DNA of 64,000 nt from an uncultured Sphingomonadaceae bacterium (GCA_937996655.1 CALKUK010000013.1:1-64000); one strand, 5' to 3'; counted from the first letter of the stretch, positions 17,532 through 28,534 are shown. Made by a program: numbers and translations. The notes: generated by a model not told the origin, from the letters alone.

Positions 17532-20174
17532 TTAGCTAATCGCGCCTTTGATCGCTGCAATCGCATCGGCGGCCTTAGTGGCATCGGGGCCTCCGCCTTG
17601 TGCCATCTCCGGCTTGCCGCCGCCACCCTGACCACCCAGTGTTTCGACGCCCTTGCGGACAAGATCGACGGCGCTGAATCGGCCCGTAAGATCGTCGGTC
17701 ACCGTCACAAGAACGGATGCCCGGCCATCATTAACGGTCACGAATGCGGCGATGCCCGAGCCGAGTTGCTGCTTGGCATCATTGGCGAGGCCGCGCAGCT
17801 CCTTTGGATCCAGCCCGTCAAAGGACTGTCCAAGGAACTTGATGCCGGCCACCTCTTCCGCTTCGGCTGCTCCTGCGGACCCGCCACCCAAGGCCAAAGC
17901 CTTTTTGGTTTCGGCGAGTTCCTTTTCAAGCTTGCGGACCGTGTCCGCCAACGCGGCAACGCGGCCGGGAACTTCATCTGGATTGGCGCGCAACTGGGCC
18001 GCCACATCCTTCAGCTTGTCTTCCCTGTCCGTCAGCCAGAGCCGTGCCGCTTCACCTGTCATGGCCTCTAGGCGGCGAATGCCAGAGGCTACAGCGCCTT
18101 CGGACACGATCTTGAACAGCGCGATGTCACCCAGCGCCTCAACATGCGTGCCGCCGCACAATTCAACCGAATAGGCGTTGCCCTGCGCGCGTGGTCCCAT
18201 GGTCAGGACGCGCACTTCGTCGCCATATTTCTCCCCGAACAGCGCCAGAGCCCCTGCCGCAATGGCGTCATCAGGGGTCATAAGGCGGGTCGACACAGGC
18301 AGATTGCCACGGATTTCGGCATTCACTTCGGCTTCAACCACCGCGATGTCTTCAGCGGACAGCGCGGCATTGTGCGAAAAGTCAAAACGCAGGCGGTCAG
18401 CGGCGACCATGCTGCCCTTTTGGGTCACATGTCCGCCAAGACGGTTGCGCAGCGCGGCATGGAGCAAATGCGTCGCGGAATGGTTTGCGCGGGTACGGTT
18501 GCGCCGGTCAACGTCAACGGACAGATGGACCGTCTGGCCGACCGAGATTGACCCAGCGTCGACCTTGACGTGATGGGCATGAAGCCGCCCGAGCGGTTTG
18601 CCGGTATCCGTTACGGTTCCAGCAAAGCCAGTGTCGTCCGAAATGTGACCGGCATCGCCAGTCTGCCCACCGCTTTCGGCGTAAAAGGGCGTTTGGTTGG
18701 TCAGAATGACGCCGACATCACCGGTGGCGAGCACGTCTACGCGCGCGCCGTCCTTGATGAGCGCGACAACCTGTCCTTCGCCCTGCGTGCTGACATAGCC
18801 GGTGAATTCGGTGCCGCCGAGTTCATCCACAATATCGAACCAGATGTCATCGGACGCTGTTTCGCCTGAGCCCTTCCAAGCCGCACGGGCCATCGCCTTT
18901 TGCTTGGCCATGCCTTCGTCAAAACCGGCGCGGTCCACGCCCAAACCTTGGGCGCGCAACGCATCCTCGGTCAGGTCATAAGGGAAGCCGTAGGTGTCAT
19001 AGAGTTTGAACGCCACATCGCCGCCCAAGATACCACCCTGCCCCATGCTCGCCGTGGCTTCATCAAGCAGTTTTAGGCCCTTATCGAGCGTCTGACGGAA
19101 ACGCGTTTCTTCCTGCAGAAGCGTCGCTTCCACCAGCGGCTGGGCGCGGACGAGTTCGGGATAGGCCACGCCCATCTCCCCCACCAACGATGGGACCAGA
19201 CGATGCATCAACGGATCCTTGGCCCCAAGCAGGTGCGCATGACGCATGGCGCGGCGCATAATCCGCCGCAATACATAGCCACGCCCTTCGTTGGACGGGA
19301 GGACGCCATCGGCAATCAGGAAGCCGGACGCGCGCAGATGGTCTGCAATGACGCGATGCGACGCCTTCATATCTCCATTGGGGTCGCTCTTGGTCAGTTC
19401 ACAAGACGCGCCAATCAAAGCCTTGAACGTGTCGGTGTCATAATTATCATGGACGCCCTGCAGCACAGCGGCGATGCGTTCCAGACCCATGCCGGTATCG
19501 ATCGAGGGCTTGGGCAGGCTGGTGCGCGTGCCGTCTGCAGCTTGATCAAACTGCATGAACACAAGGTTCCAGATTTCAACGAAGCGGTCCCCATCTTCAT
19601 CCGGGCTGCCCGGAGGGCCGCCGAAGATATGATCGCCATGATCGTAAAAGATCTCGCTGCACGGCCCGCACGGCCCGGTATCGCCCATCGACCAAAAATT
19701 GTCGCTGGTCGGAATGCGGATGATGCGGCTTTCGGGGAGGCCCGCAATCTTGCGCCAGAGATCGAACGCCTCATCGTCCGTATGATAGACAGTGACCGTC
19801 AGCCGATCAGGGTTGAGACCCCAATCCTTGGTCAACAACGTCCAAGCAAGAGTTATGGCGCGCTCTTTGAAATAGTCGCCAAACGAGAAGTTGCCGAGCA
19901 TTTCAAAGAAAGTGTGGTGGCGCGCGGTATAGCCCACATTGTCGAGATCATTATGCTTCCCACCGGCACGCACACACTTCTGTGAAGAGGCGGCCGTGGT
20001 GTAGGGGCGCGTTTCTAGCCCGGTAAAGACGTTCTTGAACGGCACCATGCCCGCATTGGTGAACATCAAGGTCGGATCATTATGCGGTACAAGCGGCGCG
20101 GAAGACGCGCACTCATGGCCGTTTGAGCCAAAATATTCGAGGAAGGACCGGCGGATATCGTTTGTCGAAGTCAT
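17532..20174 (-). CDS. alaS: Alanine--tRNA ligase
   Basis: Class II synthetase that charges tRNA-Ala and edits mis-acylated Ser/Gly. The 880-residue length is typical. Visible parts are the N-terminal catalytic domain ([20 protein letters not shown], the class II motif region), the editing-domain zinc ligands in [15 protein letters not shown] and [14 protein letters not shown], a coiled coil near 730-765 and a C-terminal DHHA1-like domain ([20 protein letters not shown]). It lies downstream of recA on the same strand but is separated by a terminator. The 5' region contains several overlapping hairpins, described separately. Confidence 0.96.
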   Translation of the reverse strand: MTSTNDIRRSFLEYFGSNGHECASSAPLVPHNDPTLMFTNAGMVPFKNVFTGLETRPYTTAASSQKCVRAGGKHNDLDNVGYTARHHTFFEMLGNFSFGDYFKERAITLAWTLLTKDWGLNPDRLTVTVYHTDDEAFDLWRKIAGLPESRIIRIPTSDNFWSMGDTGPCGPCSEIFYDHGDHIFGGPPGSPDEDGDRFVEIWNLVFMQFDQAADGTRTSLPKPSIDTGMGLERIAAVLQGVHDNYDTDTFKALIGASCELTKSDPNGDMKASHRVIADHLRASGFLIADGVLPSNEGRGYVLRRIMRRAMRHAHLLGAKDPLMHRLVPSLVGEMGVAYPELVRAQPLVEATLLQEETRFRQTLDKGLKLLDEATASMGQGGILGGDVAFKLYDTYGFPYDLTEDALRAQGLGVDRAGFDEGMAKQKAMARAAWKGSGETASDDIWFDIVDELGGTEFTGYVSTQGEGQVVALIKDGARVDVLATGDVGVILTNQTPFYAESGGQTGDAGHISDDTGFAGTVTDTGKPLGRLHAHHVKVDAGSISVGQTVHLSVDVDRRNRTRANHSATHLLHAALRNRLGGHVTQKGSMVAADRLRFDFSHNAALSAEDIAVVEAEVNAEIRGNLPVSTRLMTPDDAIAAGALALFGEKYGDEVRVLTMGPRAQGNAYSVELCGGTHVEALGDIALFKIVSEGAVASGIRRLEAMTGEAARLWLTDREDKLKDVAAQLRANPDEVPGRVAALADTVRKLEKELAETKKALALGGGSAGAAEAEEVAGIKFLGQSFDGLDPKELRGLANDAKQQLGSGIAAFVTVNDGRASVLVTVTDDLTGRFSAVDLVRKGVETLGGQGGGGKPEMAQGGGPDATKAADAIAAIKGAIS

Positions 20175-20180
20175 AGCCTG

Positions 20181-20271
20181 CTCGCTTAGGCGAGGCTCCG
20201 CCTCTACTCAAGTATAACAAAGACATCGCTGCGCATTCTCTGTGCGCAGATGACGCCCCCTTTTAGGCGTC
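20181..20271 (-). promoter_or_regulatory. Structured upstream region of alaS
   Basis: On the minus strand, before the alaS ATG (20172-20174), there are four stems: GACGCC/GGCGTC (20252-20271); CTGCGCA/TGCGCAG (20229-20249, a 21-bp palindromic site); and two mutually exclusive hairpins sharing bases, GAGGC/GCCTC (20192-20204) and CTCGC/GCGAG (20181-20194). A TATACT at 20211-20216 is a possible -10 element, which would place the 21-bp palindrome over the -35 region. E. coli AlaRS is known to repress its own gene through a palindrome at its promoter; the same idea here is only inference. Confidence 0.4.
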
Positions 20272-20297
20272 GCTGTGCCTGTGACACCCGAATACAA

Positions 20298-20325
20298 AAA
20301 GGCCCGCCGGGGCGGGCGGGCCTTT
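20298..20325 (-). terminator. Rho-independent terminator of recA
   Basis: An 11-bp GC-rich stem AAAGGCCCGCC/GGCGGGCCTTT with a 6-nt loop, followed on the minus strand by TTTTTG. It lies 64 nt after the recA stop and before alaS, so it should end the recA transcript. Confidence 0.88.
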
Positions 20326-20355
20326 CGTTGCTTGAGACGCAATGCAGATCCAGAC

Positions 20356-20380
20356 GGGGTCGTGTTGGGGAAACGACCCC
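20356..20380 (-). other. Hairpin just after the recA stop
   Basis: An 8-bp stem GGGGTCGT/ACGACCCC with a 9-nt loop begins 9 nt after the recA stop codon. It lacks a T-tract, so it is more likely an mRNA 3'-end structure upstream of the true terminator than a terminator itself. Confidence 0.45.
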
Positions 20381-20388
20381 TTTACATG

Positions 20389-21468
20389 TCAGAGATCGCC
20401 ATCCGCCTCGGGTTCAGGTTCGCCCAAAAGGCCCTCGGCAACGGCTTCGGTCTTGCCGCGGATGAGCTTTTCAATCTTGTCAGCCATGTCTGGGTTTTCC
20501 TTGAGCCAGACCTTCGCATTTTCGCGGCCCTGGCCCAACCGGATCGAGTCATAGCTGAACCATGCCCCGGCCTTTTCAACGATGCCGGCTTTCACGCCGA
20601 GATCGAGAATTTCACCGGTCTTGGAAATGCCTTCGCCATACATGATGTCGAATTCGACCTGCTTGAAGGGCGGAGCAACCTTGTTCTTCACAACCTTCAC
20701 GCGGGTTGTGTTCCCGACAATGTCCTCACGGTCCTTGATCTGGCCGGTGCGACGGATGTCGAGGCGAACCGAGGCATAGAATTTCAGTGCGTTGCCGCCC
20801 GTCGTCGTTTCCGGCGAACCATACATCACACCGATCTTCATACGGATCTGGTTGATGAAGATGACCGTGCAGCGTGACCGGCTGATCGAACCAGTAATTT
20901 TGCGCAGCGCCTGGCTCATCAATCGGGCTTGAAGGCCAACATGGCTGTCGCCCATTTCGCCTTCAATTTCAGCCCGCGGAACGAGTGCTGCCACCGAGTC
21001 GATCACCAGCACATCAATCGCGTTCGACCGCACGAGTGTATCGGCAATTTCGAGAGCCTGTTCACCCGTATCCGGCTGCGAGACAATCAATTCATCAATG
21101 TTGCAGCCAAGCTTACGGGCATAGACCGGGTCAAGCGCATGTTCAGCGTCAATGAACGCCGCCGTTCCACCACCCCTTTGCGCCTCTGCAATGGCGTGGA
21201 GCGCCAGCGTCGTCTTGCCGGAGCTTTCTGGTCCAAAAATTTCGATGACGCGACCGCGCGGCAAACCGCCGATGCCGAGCGCAATGTCAAGGCCGAGCGA
21301 GCCTGTGGAGACTGCTTCAATCTCCATGGTCTGGCGTGACCCCAGCTTCATGGCTGAGCCCTTGCCAAATGCGCGGTCAATTTGCGCAAGCGCTGCTTCG
21401 AGTGCTTTTTCTCTGTCCATCATGGCTGCTGAACGATCCGTTTCGATGACTTTGAGTTGAGCCGACAT
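20389..21468 (-). CDS. recA: Recombinase RecA
   Basis: ATP-dependent strand-exchange protein and co-protease for LexA self-cleavage. The 359-residue protein has Walker [15 protein letters not shown], Walker [13 protein letters not shown], the L1/L2 loop regions with [20 protein letters not shown], and an acidic C-terminus ([10 protein letters not shown]). The ATG at 21466-21468 was chosen over one two codons upstream because GAGGGG lies 7 nt before it, while it is only 1 nt from the upstream ATG. An SOS box 74-88 bp upstream indicates LexA control. A terminator follows the gene. Confidence 0.97.
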   Translation of the reverse strand: MSAQLKVIETDRSAAMMDREKALEAALAQIDRAFGKGSAMKLGSRQTMEIEAVSTGSLGLDIALGIGGLPRGRVIEIFGPESSGKTTLALHAIAEAQRGGGTAAFIDAEHALDPVYARKLGCNIDELIVSQPDTGEQALEIADTLVRSNAIDVLVIDSVAALVPRAEIEGEMGDSHVGLQARLMSQALRKITGSISRSRCTVIFINQIRMKIGVMYGSPETTTGGNALKFYASVRLDIRRTGQIKDREDIVGNTTRVKVVKNKVAPPFKQVEFDIMYGEGISKTGEILDLGVKAGIVEKAGAWFSYDSIRLGQGRENAKVWLKENPDMADKIEKLIRGKTEAVAEGLLGEPEPEADGDL

Positions 21469-21541
21469 GGCCATTCCCCTCGTAGCTGTTGCGCCTCCGA
21501 CGTCAATCGGATGTGCACCATGTATGCCATTTGTTCCTACT

Positions 21542-21556
21542 GAACAAGAGGGGAAC
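21542..21556 (-). promoter_or_regulatory. LexA SOS box upstream of recA
   Basis: On the minus strand the sequence reads GTTC-N7-GTTC (GTTCCCCTCTTGTTC), the direct-repeat LexA site typical of Alphaproteobacteria. The second half-site lies within a TTGTTC that could be the -35 element, with TACATG 17 nt further on as a possible -10, so LexA binding would block the promoter. Confidence 0.88.
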
Positions 21557-21590
21557 GAAAATTATTTCCTGTTTTGTTCCGCAGGCCGTT

Positions 21591-23996
21591 TTAGCGCGCC
21601 ATGGCGTTGCGAACGGCCTCGGCAAGCTGTTGAACCGAAAAGGGTTTGGGCAGGAAATCAACATTCTCAAGCGAGATGGACCGGCGCAGTTGTTCCTCGG
21701 CATAGCCAGACATGAACAGCAAAGGCATTTTAGGATAGAGTTCCCGGGCATGGCGGCCAAGCGTTGGGCCATCCATCATGGGCATGACGACATCGGACAC
21801 CAGCATGTCGATGTCCTTGCGGTCTCTCAGGATTTCGAGCCCCTCTTCGCCATTGGTAGCCGTCACAACCTCATAGCCATGACGTGAGAGTGCCCGTTCG
21901 GCGACGGCGCGGACCATGTCTTCATCTTCGACGAGCAAAATGGTGCCGCTGCCCCACAGTTCCTCCGCCTTTTCCTTTACCTTGGCCGGCTCGGGTACCT
22001 GCCCCGCTTCAACGATGTGGACAGGCAGGTAGATGACGAAGCTCGTCCCCTCCCCCACTTTCGAATCGGCAAAGATGAACCCGCCCGATTGTTTGACGAT
22101 CCCGTAGACGGTCGAGAGGCCAAGCCCCGTTCCCTTGCCGACCTCCTTGGTGGTGAAAAATGGCTCAAATATCTTGGGCAGGAGTTCCTGCTGAATGCCG
22201 GTTCCGGTATCCGTCACGCTGAGCGCTGTGTAATCCGACACAGGCAGAATATCGCTGCCAATCTTGCGGACTTCGGCCGAGGTGACGGCATAGGTCTGGA
22301 TTGTGAGCTTGCCACCGCGCGGCATGGCATCGCGGGCGTTGACCGAAAGATTGACGATGACCTGCTCCAGCTGCCCGGGGTCCGCCCGAACCGGTCCTAG
22401 GTTGCGGCCGTGTTTGACGATGAGTTCAACGGTCTCACCCATCAGGCGCTTCAGTAGATTGGAAATTTCGGCGACGACATCCGGCAGCTGAAGAACCTGT
22501 GGCCGCAGCGTCTGCTGGCGCGAAAAGGCGAGCAATTGCCGCGTCAGGCCGGCGGCGCGGTTGGCGTTGTTCCGGATTTGCTGGATGTCATCATAATTGC
22601 TGTCACCTGGAGAATGGCGCATCAGCATCAGATCACAATGACCCAAGATGCCGGTCAGAATATTGTTGAAATCATGCGCCACGCCACCCGCGAGCTGCCC
22701 CACGGCCTGCATTTTGGTGGCTTGAGCGACCTGCTTTTTCAGCCGCGATTCCTCGCTGGAATCCTTGATGGACATCAGTACGGCGGCTTCGCCAAGGCCT
22801 TTTGCGCTGGCGATGGTCAGGGCAACCGGCTCTTCCGGCAGACTGACAAGCCGTACCGCAATATCACCGCTGATCGGCTGCCCCATGGCGTAGCGACGCA
22901 CCGCATCGGCGACGGCGGCTTTGTCTTCGCGGATCACGAGATCACCGGGATAGATCGGTTTTGACCCGACAGGTAGCCCAACCGCGCGGCAAAATGCGTC
23001 ATTGAGGAAGAGGAAGCGCCCGTCCCGGTCGGCAAGGGCCAGACCCAGCGGTAATTTCGCCATCATGGCCTGCATGCTGAGGGCGACATTTTGATCACCG
23101 CCATTGGTCGGGCTGACATCGTCATCCAGCAGGATCACCAAAGTGGCGCTCTTTGGGTCACCGGGATCGGTTGGGATCTGGAGCAAGCGCAGCGGCAAGC
23201 CCGCCTTCCCGTCAATCAGGAACCGCAGCGCCCCGTTTTTGTCTGTTTCAAAAAGTGAGACAAACTCGCGGCCTTCCACAAGCGCGTCGGGCCGACCACC
23301 GGCGCGCATCGCAAAGACCCGACTGGCAGCCCGGATGTTGCCTTCCGGGCCGATCAGCACAGACATGATCCCGGCCTCTCCCAGTCGCTCTCCCGCAGGG
23401 CCGGAAATCAGCCTTTTGGCCTCGGCCAACAAATCAAACTCAGCAGACGGCACGCACCGCCAGACAAGATGGGTCTCTTTCAAACCGCTGCGCTGGATAA
23501 GAACATCGAGCAGCATGGTGTCGCGGCGGATGCCACGAACCTCTGATCGGCCATCCCTCCAGGCATTCTTGGCCGCATTTGTAAGGAGGGTGACCTGTGT
23601 CGCATCACTACTGATCGCCGGAGGCGCAACTGGCCCACCAAACCACGCCTCATGTAGCGCATTGGCACAGACCAGCCGTCCGGTCCGGTCCGTGACGGCG
23701 ACTGCCGCACTATCCCCGTCAACAGCATCCCGGATAAGCGACCAATCAACCTCCTGATCTACCGCGGCAGAGGCTGGAAAAATCCTTCGGGCAAATATCG
23801 CGAGCGCCGCCAAAGCAAGGGTCATGGCGGAAAATCCTGCGGCCAGAGGCGCGCTGTCGGAGAACCAAAAGATCAGGATAGCCGAGGCCGCCGCCGCAAA
23901 ACCAACCAATATCAGGAGGTTACGTTCCTCCTCGGCGGGCAGGTTTAAAATGGACGGTGTTTTAACCGCCGTTGACAAGGCCTTTTGATCACGCAC
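21591..23996 (-). CDS. cckA: Cell-cycle hybrid sensor histidine kinase CckA
   Basis: Membrane-bound hybrid kinase at the top of the CtrA phosphorelay of Alphaproteobacteria, which passes phosphate to ChpT. The 801-residue protein has two transmembrane segments (about 27-45 and 50-73), PAS-like regions (about 85-190 and 305-415), the dimerisation/phosphoacceptor segment [20 protein letters not shown] with H441, an ATPase domain with [12 protein letters not shown] and [12 protein letters not shown], and a C-terminal receiver with phosphoacceptor D735 and switch lysine K784. The [18 protein letters not shown] sequence is diagnostic of CckA. It is the last gene of a dapA-smpB-DUF2062-cckA run. 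No CtrA or ChpT gene is in the window, but RcdA and an HdaA-like protein are. Confidence 0.94.
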   Translation of the reverse strand: MRDQKALSTAVKTPSILNLPAEEERNLLILVGFAAAASAILIFWFSDSAPLAAGFSAMTLALAALAIFARRIFPASAAVDQEVDWSLIRDAVDGDSAAVAVTDRTGRLVCANALHEAWFGGPVAPPAISSDATQVTLLTNAAKNAWRDGRSEVRGIRRDTMLLDVLIQRSGLKETHLVWRCVPSAEFDLLAEAKRLISGPAGERLGEAGIMSVLIGPEGNIRAASRVFAMRAGGRPDALVEGREFVSLFETDKNGALRFLIDGKAGLPLRLLQIPTDPGDPKSATLVILLDDDVSPTNGGDQNVALSMQAMMAKLPLGLALADRDGRFLFLNDAFCRAVGLPVGSKPIYPGDLVIREDKAAVADAVRRYAMGQPISGDIAVRLVSLPEEPVALTIASAKGLGEAAVLMSIKDSSEESRLKKQVAQATKMQAVGQLAGGVAHDFNNILTGILGHCDLMLMRHSPGDSNYDDIQQIRNNANRAAGLTRQLLAFSRQQTLRPQVLQLPDVVAEISNLLKRLMGETVELIVKHGRNLGPVRADPGQLEQVIVNLSVNARDAMPRGGKLTIQTYAVTSAEVRKIGSDILPVSDYTALSVTDTGTGIQQELLPKIFEPFFTTKEVGKGTGLGLSTVYGIVKQSGGFIFADSKVGEGTSFVIYLPVHIVEAGQVPEPAKVKEKAEELWGSGTILLVEDEDMVRAVAERALSRHGYEVVTATNGEEGLEILRDRKDIDMLVSDVVMPMMDGPTLGRHARELYPKMPLLFMSGYAEEQLRRSISLENVDFLPKPFSVQQLAEAVRNAMAR

Positions 23997-24029
23997 GCGA
24001 AGGTCTCTGCCCTTTTCGGCGGCAAAGCG

Positions 24030-24584
24030 TCAAGCGGCCCGCCTCCGGTGCGCCCGGGCTTTCCACTTGCGCGACAGCCATATTCGCCAGCTGATCGCTG
24101 CGATGACATAGCCGATAACGGCAGAAAGCAGGGCAATGAGGAAAAGGCCCGTCAGCATGGCAGGCGCAGCGCTCGAAACAAGCCACTCCGCCCAAGCGGA
24201 GAGCGGTGCATTGCGTTCGATGAGGGCTTCAAACTGGGTCACATCTGCCCCCATGTTCAACGCGGAATTGCCGACATAGATGGAGGCGACGAGAATAAAA
24301 GGGGTCGTTGCCGGATTGCTCAAAAACGTCATCGCAGCGGCAAGCGGAATGTTGGCCCTAAACGGGAAGGCAAGCAGCGCCGCCCCTGCAATCTGGATCC
24401 CCGGGATAAGCAGGAAAATACCGACGAGAAGACCAAGCGCGACGCCGCGCGGGACCGACCGGCGTGTGAAGCGCCACAAGGCCGGATGAAAAACGCGTTG
24501 GGCAAATGGCCGCAGAAACCGGCTATTCTCAAAGCTTTCGCGGCTTGGCGCCTGCGCGCGGATCCATGTGCTGAGACGGCTCAC
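24030..24584 (-). CDS. DUF2062 family membrane protein
   Basis: A 184-residue protein with a basic N-terminus, then hydrophobic segments at about 45-72 ([20 protein letters not shown]), 80-105 and 140-168, and a very basic tail. The core [19 protein letters not shown] matches DUF2062, a family of inner-membrane proteins without an assigned biochemical role. It overlaps smpB by 4 nt and precedes cckA by 33 nt, so it shares their transcript. Whether it has any link to CckA signalling is unknown. Confidence 0.85.
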   Translation of the reverse strand: MSRLSTWIRAQAPSRESFENSRFLRPFAQRVFHPALWRFTRRSVPRGVALGLLVGIFLLIPGIQIAGAALLAFPFRANIPLAAAMTFLSNPATTPFILVASIYVGNSALNMGADVTQFEALIERNAPLSAWAEWLVSSAAPAMLTGLFLIALLSAVIGYVIAAISWRIWLSRKWKARAHRRRAA

Positions 24585-25063
24585 CCGCGGTCTCTCATGA
24601 TGCGGCCTGCTTCCCGCTTCCAGTCGCGCTGTTTAATCGTTTCGCGCTTATCATGTGCCTTCTTACCCTTGGCGAGGGCGAGCTCCACTTTGGCGCGACC
24701 GCGCGTGTTGAAGTAGATCGACAGCGGTACCAACGTCATGCCGTCGCGCGCAACAGCACCGTGCAGCTTGTTGATTTCCCGTTCATGCAGAAGCAGCTTA
24801 CGCGGCCTTTTGGGTTCGTGGTTGAAGCGGTTTCCATGGCTGAATTCGGGGATGTTGGCGTTGACGAGCCACACCTCTCCGTTCGTCACTTCGGCATAGC
24901 TTTCAACGATCGAACCCTCACCAGACCGCAGCGCCTTCACTTCGGTCCCGGTCAGCGCAAGTCCCGCCTCGTATGTGGTGTCGATAAAATAATCATATTT
25001 CGCGCGCCGGTTTTCGGCGACGGTCTTTAGCTTGTCGAAAGTGGCGGGACGTGGGCGTGCCAT
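24581..25063 (-). CDS. smpB: SsrA-binding protein SmpB
   Basis: Small basic protein that delivers tmRNA to stalled ribosomes for trans-translation. The 160 residues contain [38 protein letters not shown], the RNA-contact segment [20 protein letters not shown], and the lysine/arginine-rich tail that mimics the mRNA codon end ([20 protein letters not shown]). The start overlaps the dapA stop as TGATG. The tmRNA gene itself is not in the window. Confidence 0.96.
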   Translation of the reverse strand: MARPRPATFDKLKTVAENRRAKYDYFIDTTYEAGLALTGTEVKALRSGEGSIVESYAEVTNGEVWLVNANIPEFSHGNRFNHEPKRPRKLLLHEREINKLHGAVARDGMTLVPLSIYFNTRGRAKVELALAKGKKAHDKRETIKQRDWKREAGRIMRDRG

Positions 25064-25938
25064 CAGATGAGACCCGCACGCTCCAGCCCGGCATCGACAA
25101 GTGCGCGGGACGCAGCAGATGCGGGCGTCATGGGCAGACGAAGTTCATCAGGGAAATTGTCCAGCACGCGCGTCAACGCATATTTGGTCGGCCCAGGGGA
25201 GACGTCGGAGAACAGCGCGCCATGCAGAGGGTGCAAACGGTCATTCAGGGTGCGGGCGCGATCATAATCTCCCGACTGACACGCTGCCTGAAATTCGGCG
25301 CAGAGGCGCGGCGCAACATTGGCCGTCACAGAAATGCAGCCGACACCGCCCGCCGCATTGAAGGACAGCGCCATATCATCATTGCCAGAGAGCTGAACAA
25401 AATCGGTGCCACAGGACAGACGGTGCGACGTGACACGCGCCAAATTGCCGCTGGCGTCCTTGATGCCGATGATCGTTGAGATCTCGGCGAGGCGCGCGAC
25501 CGTTTCTGGCTGGATGTCGGTAATGGTCCGTCCGGGAACATTGTACAGAATGATGGGCAAATCGCTCTTATCCGCCAAATGGGCGAAATGCGCATACATG
25601 CCCTCCTGATTGGGGCGGTTGTAATAAGGCGCAACCACAAGTGCGGCCGCAGCGCCCTCTGACTTTGCAAAAGCCATGTGCCGAACAGCCGTCGCGGTAT
25701 CGTTCGACCCGCAGCCTGCAATCACCGGCACCCGACCATCGGCCACTTCAAGGCATAAAGAGATGACGCGATAATGCTCATCAAACGACAACGTCGCACT
25801 TTCGCCCGTTGTGCCACAGGGCACAAGCGCGCTGGAGCCTTCCTGAATTTGCCAGTCAACAAGGCGCCGGAAAGCATCCTCATCCACCTGACCATTACGA
25901 AACGGCGTCACGAGCGCCGGAATTGAGCCCGAAAACAT
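25063..25938 (-). CDS. dapA: 4-hydroxy-tetrahydrodipicolinate synthase
   Basis: Class I aldolase-type enzyme that condenses pyruvate with aspartate semialdehyde, the first committed step of diaminopimelate and lysine synthesis. The 291 residues begin [13 protein letters not shown]. They show GTTGESATL (42-50), the catalytic tyrosine Y132 in LYNVPGRT and the Schiff-base lysine K160 in [10 protein letters not shown]. The ATG at 25936-25938 gives the standard N-terminus. The 25-codon in-frame extension upstream was rejected. It heads the smpB-DUF2062-cckA run and is divergent from the lytic transglycosylase. The presence of dapB at 15.4 kb completes this part of the pathway. Confidence 0.95.
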   Translation of the reverse strand: MFSGSIPALVTPFRNGQVDEDAFRRLVDWQIQEGSSALVPCGTTGESATLSFDEHYRVISLCLEVADGRVPVIAGCGSNDTATAVRHMAFAKSEGAAAALVVAPYYNRPNQEGMYAHFAHLADKSDLPIILYNVPGRTITDIQPETVARLAEISTIIGIKDASGNLARVTSHRLSCGTDFVQLSGNDDMALSFNAAGGVGCISVTANVAPRLCAEFQAACQSGDYDRARTLNDRLHPLHGALFSDVSPGPTKYALTRVLDNFPDELRLPMTPASAASRALVDAGLERAGLI

Positions 25939-26033
25939 GTAGGGCAGCCCTTCACCTGAATGCCGCATTGCGTCATAAGGGGACGCGAGTGGCGGCTTGT
26001 CGATCCGTGCCAAATAAGGATGCGTACCCCATA

Positions 26034-28043
26034 ATGTCCAGCATGTTGTCTCGTGGATGTAAGGCTTTTCTTTTAACGCCTGCCTTGTTCATGGCTGACA
26101 TTGCGCTGGCGGACACACCTGTGACCACAGGTGCTGCATCTTTGTTGCCGATCCCTGCCCCCCCTGTGTCTCCTCCCATGGGGATGAGCGACCCAACATC
26201 GATTGCCATCAGCCAATGGAATGTGTTGCGGCGGAACGACACGCTGCCTTTTTCCGCTTATGCCAATTTCCTCGCCGTTAATCAGGGCTGGCCGGGTGAA
26301 GCAGGGTTCCGCAAAAATGCGGAGCGTATGATCCGCCCGGGTGTTGACAGCGCCAGCGCCATCATCGCTTTTTTCAGAAAATTTCCGCCGCAGAGCCCCA
26401 CGGCGTTTCTTCGCTATGCCGAAGCACTTGACGAGCAAGACCGACGGGAAGAAGCAGCCGATGCGGCCCGCAGCGCCTGGACGGGCGGTGTCCTGTCGAG
26501 CGATGATGAAGCGCGACTGCTGACCCGCTTTGGGTCCGTCCTTACCGCGGCAGAACATGACCGGCGCATGGACAAGCTGCTGTGGGCCAGAGCGACGCCG
26601 GCAGCCACACGCCAGATTGGTCTCACCAGCCCCGCGAAACGTCCCCTGTTCGATACACGGCTTGCGCTGTTAACGAAGGCGCCCGATGCGCCGGACCGGT
26701 TGGCCTATGCCACCGCAACACTCAGAACAGATCCCGGTTTTTTTGCCGATTATATGTGGTGGCTACGCAACACCGGACAATCGGCCATTGCCCGCCAGAT
26801 GCTTCGCAACAACACCTCACTTTCCGCCTATCCATCAGCGCCGGACGTCTGGCTCCAGATGTTGCTTCTTTCAGCACAGGACGCTGCGAAAGACGGTGAT
26901 TGGCAAGTGGCGTATGACATCGCGAGCCGTGCTGATACAGCCTATGTGCCGGGAACGGTCGTCCGCGATCGGCCCTTTGCGGAGCGGGACGCCTATACAG
27001 ATCTCGTCTGGTTGGCAGCCACAGCGGCCTTCAATAAGCTAAATGTCCCGGATGCTGCCGCTAAGATGTTCCAGCGTTACGCCGCTGCTGCAAAATCCCC
27101 GCAAACCCAAGCACGTGGCTTATATTGGGCTGGAAGGGCTTTGGAGGCAGCGGGCCGCCGCGATGACGCCCTGCCCGTCTATGAAAATGCAGCGCGCTAT
27201 TTTGATCAATTTCATGGCCAACTTGCCTCTGAACGACTGGGCCGCAAACCGACCATTCTGATGAACGGCCGGACATTGGATATTTCGTCTGCGCAGCGGG
27301 AGAGTTTTAACCGGCGTACTGTTGTGAAGGCGCTGATTGCTTTGGGCCAATCAGGCAATTGGGTCGACCAGAGCCTGTTCGTGCGCAGCCTTGCCAACGG
27401 TATCGACAATGATGTTGACCATGCATTGGCGACCGAACTTGCCACACGTGTCGGTCGGCCGGACCTCAATGTCATGATCGGACGGAATGCCCGCAATACA
27501 GGCCTTGCCAATTATGTGACTGCGGCTTTCCCGCAGGTCACGGTTCCGCCAGAACTGAGCTCGAGCTGGACGATCATCCATGCCATTTCCCGTCAGGAAA
27601 GCCAGTTTGACAAGGAGGCTACCAGCCGGGTGGGCGCGCGCGGGTTGATGCAGCTGATGCCGGGAACGGCGCGGCAAACGGCACCCCATGCAGGCCTTGC
27701 CTATAACTATGCCAGCCTCGGTGATCCTCAATATAACATGGCGCTGGGTTCCACCTATTTCGGCCAGCTCATGGACATGTATGGTGGGTCCTATGTTCTG
27801 TCTGTTGCGGCCTATAATGCTGGGCCCGGCAATGTGAACAAATGGCTGCGGGCCTATGGCGATCCGCGAACGGATGTGGACGTGCTGAATTGGATTGAGA
27901 ATATCCCGCTCAGCGAAACGCGCAATTATGTGCAACGCGTGCTGGAAAATGCGGTCGTCTACGACATGCTTAACCCGTCCCGCGCGACGGTGCGCACGAA
28001 TACGCCGCTGTCCACCTATCTCGGAAAACGTTACCCGGGCTAA
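26034..28043 (+). CDS. Soluble lytic murein transglycosylase
   Basis: Periplasmic enzyme that cleaves peptidoglycan glycan strands to 1,6-anhydro ends. The 669-residue precursor has a signal peptide (about residues 1-23, ending ADIALADTP), a long alpha-helical superhelix of the Slt U/L type (about 60-480) and a C-terminal SLT catalytic domain. The catalytic glutamate is in AISRQESQFDKEA, followed by GARGLMQLMPGTAR and AAYNAGPGNVNKWL. The ATG at 26034 is my choice. One three codons later is possible, and the long upstream extension into dapA is not. The stop overlaps the greB start as TAATG. Confidence 0.93.
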   Translation: MSSMLSRGCKAFLLTPALFMADIALADTPVTTGAASLLPIPAPPVSPPMGMSDPTSIAISQWNVLRRNDTLPFSAYANFLAVNQGWPGEAGFRKNAERMIRPGVDSASAIIAFFRKFPPQSPTAFLRYAEALDEQDRREEAADAARSAWTGGVLSSDDEARLLTRFGSVLTAAEHDRRMDKLLWARATPAATRQIGLTSPAKRPLFDTRLALLTKAPDAPDRLAYATATLRTDPGFFADYMWWLRNTGQSAIARQMLRNNTSLSAYPSAPDVWLQMLLLSAQDAAKDGDWQVAYDIASRADTAYVPGTVVRDRPFAERDAYTDLVWLAATAAFNKLNVPDAAAKMFQRYAAAAKSPQTQARGLYWAGRALEAAGRRDDALPVYENAARYFDQFHGQLASERLGRKPTILMNGRTLDISSAQRESFNRRTVVKALIALGQSGNWVDQSLFVRSLANGIDNDVDHALATELATRVGRPDLNVMIGRNARNTGLANYVTAAFPQVTVPPELSSSWTIIHAISRQESQFDKEATSRVGARGLMQLMPGTARQTAPHAGLAYNYASLGDPQYNMALGSTYFGQLMDMYGGSYVLSVAAYNAGPGNVNKWLRAYGDPRTDVDVLNWIENIPLSETRNYVQRVLENAVVYDMLNPSRATVRTNTPLSTYLGKRYPG

Positions 28044-28525
28044 TGGATCAGCCTAATTATATCACCCCGGCAGGCTATGCCGCTTTGCGCGCACGCTATG
28101 AGGAGCTCTTTGCCGGGGAGCGCCCGAAGCTTGTGGAAACAGTCTCCTGGGCGGCCGGAAACGGTGATCGATCCGAGAACGGAGATTATATCTACGGCAA
28201 ACGCCGCCTGCGCGAAATTGATCGGGAGTTGGGGTGGCTTTCCCGACGGATCAAGGCGGCCCGCGTCGTTGATCCGGCAACTCAGCAGGACACCACAAAA
28301 GTTCTGTTCGGTGCAAAGGTGACGCTTGCGGACGAGCATGACTCCAAGCGCGTCATCACCATTGTTGGCGATGATGAAGCACAGGCCGGTGAAGGCCGGA
28401 TAGGCTGGAACTCCCCCATCGCACGGGCCGTGCGCGGCGCGTCGCTAGGGGACTTAAGACGCGTGAGCCTCCCCTCGGGCGAAATCGAATATGAAATCCT
28501 CGAGATTAACTACCCGTCAGTGTGA
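28043..28525 (+). CDS. greB: Transcription elongation factor GreB
   Basis: Secondary-channel factor that stimulates RNA polymerase to cleave backtracked transcripts. The 160-residue protein has an N-terminal coiled coil whose tip carries NGDRSENGDYIYGKRRLREI, with the acidic residues that coordinate the second Mg2+. The YIYGKRRLREIDRE form favours GreB over GreA. The C-terminal globular domain ends with GEIEYEILEINY. It is translationally coupled to the transglycosylase gene by a one-base overlap and converges with ppk2, with a 9-bp gap. Confidence 0.92.
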   Translation: MDQPNYITPAGYAALRARYEELFAGERPKLVETVSWAAGNGDRSENGDYIYGKRRLREIDRELGWLSRRIKAARVVDPATQQDTTKVLFGAKVTLADEHDSKRVITIVGDDEAQAGEGRIGWNSPIARAVRGASLGDLRRVSLPSGEIEYEILEINYPSV

Positions 28526-28534
28526 AGCTGGGGC

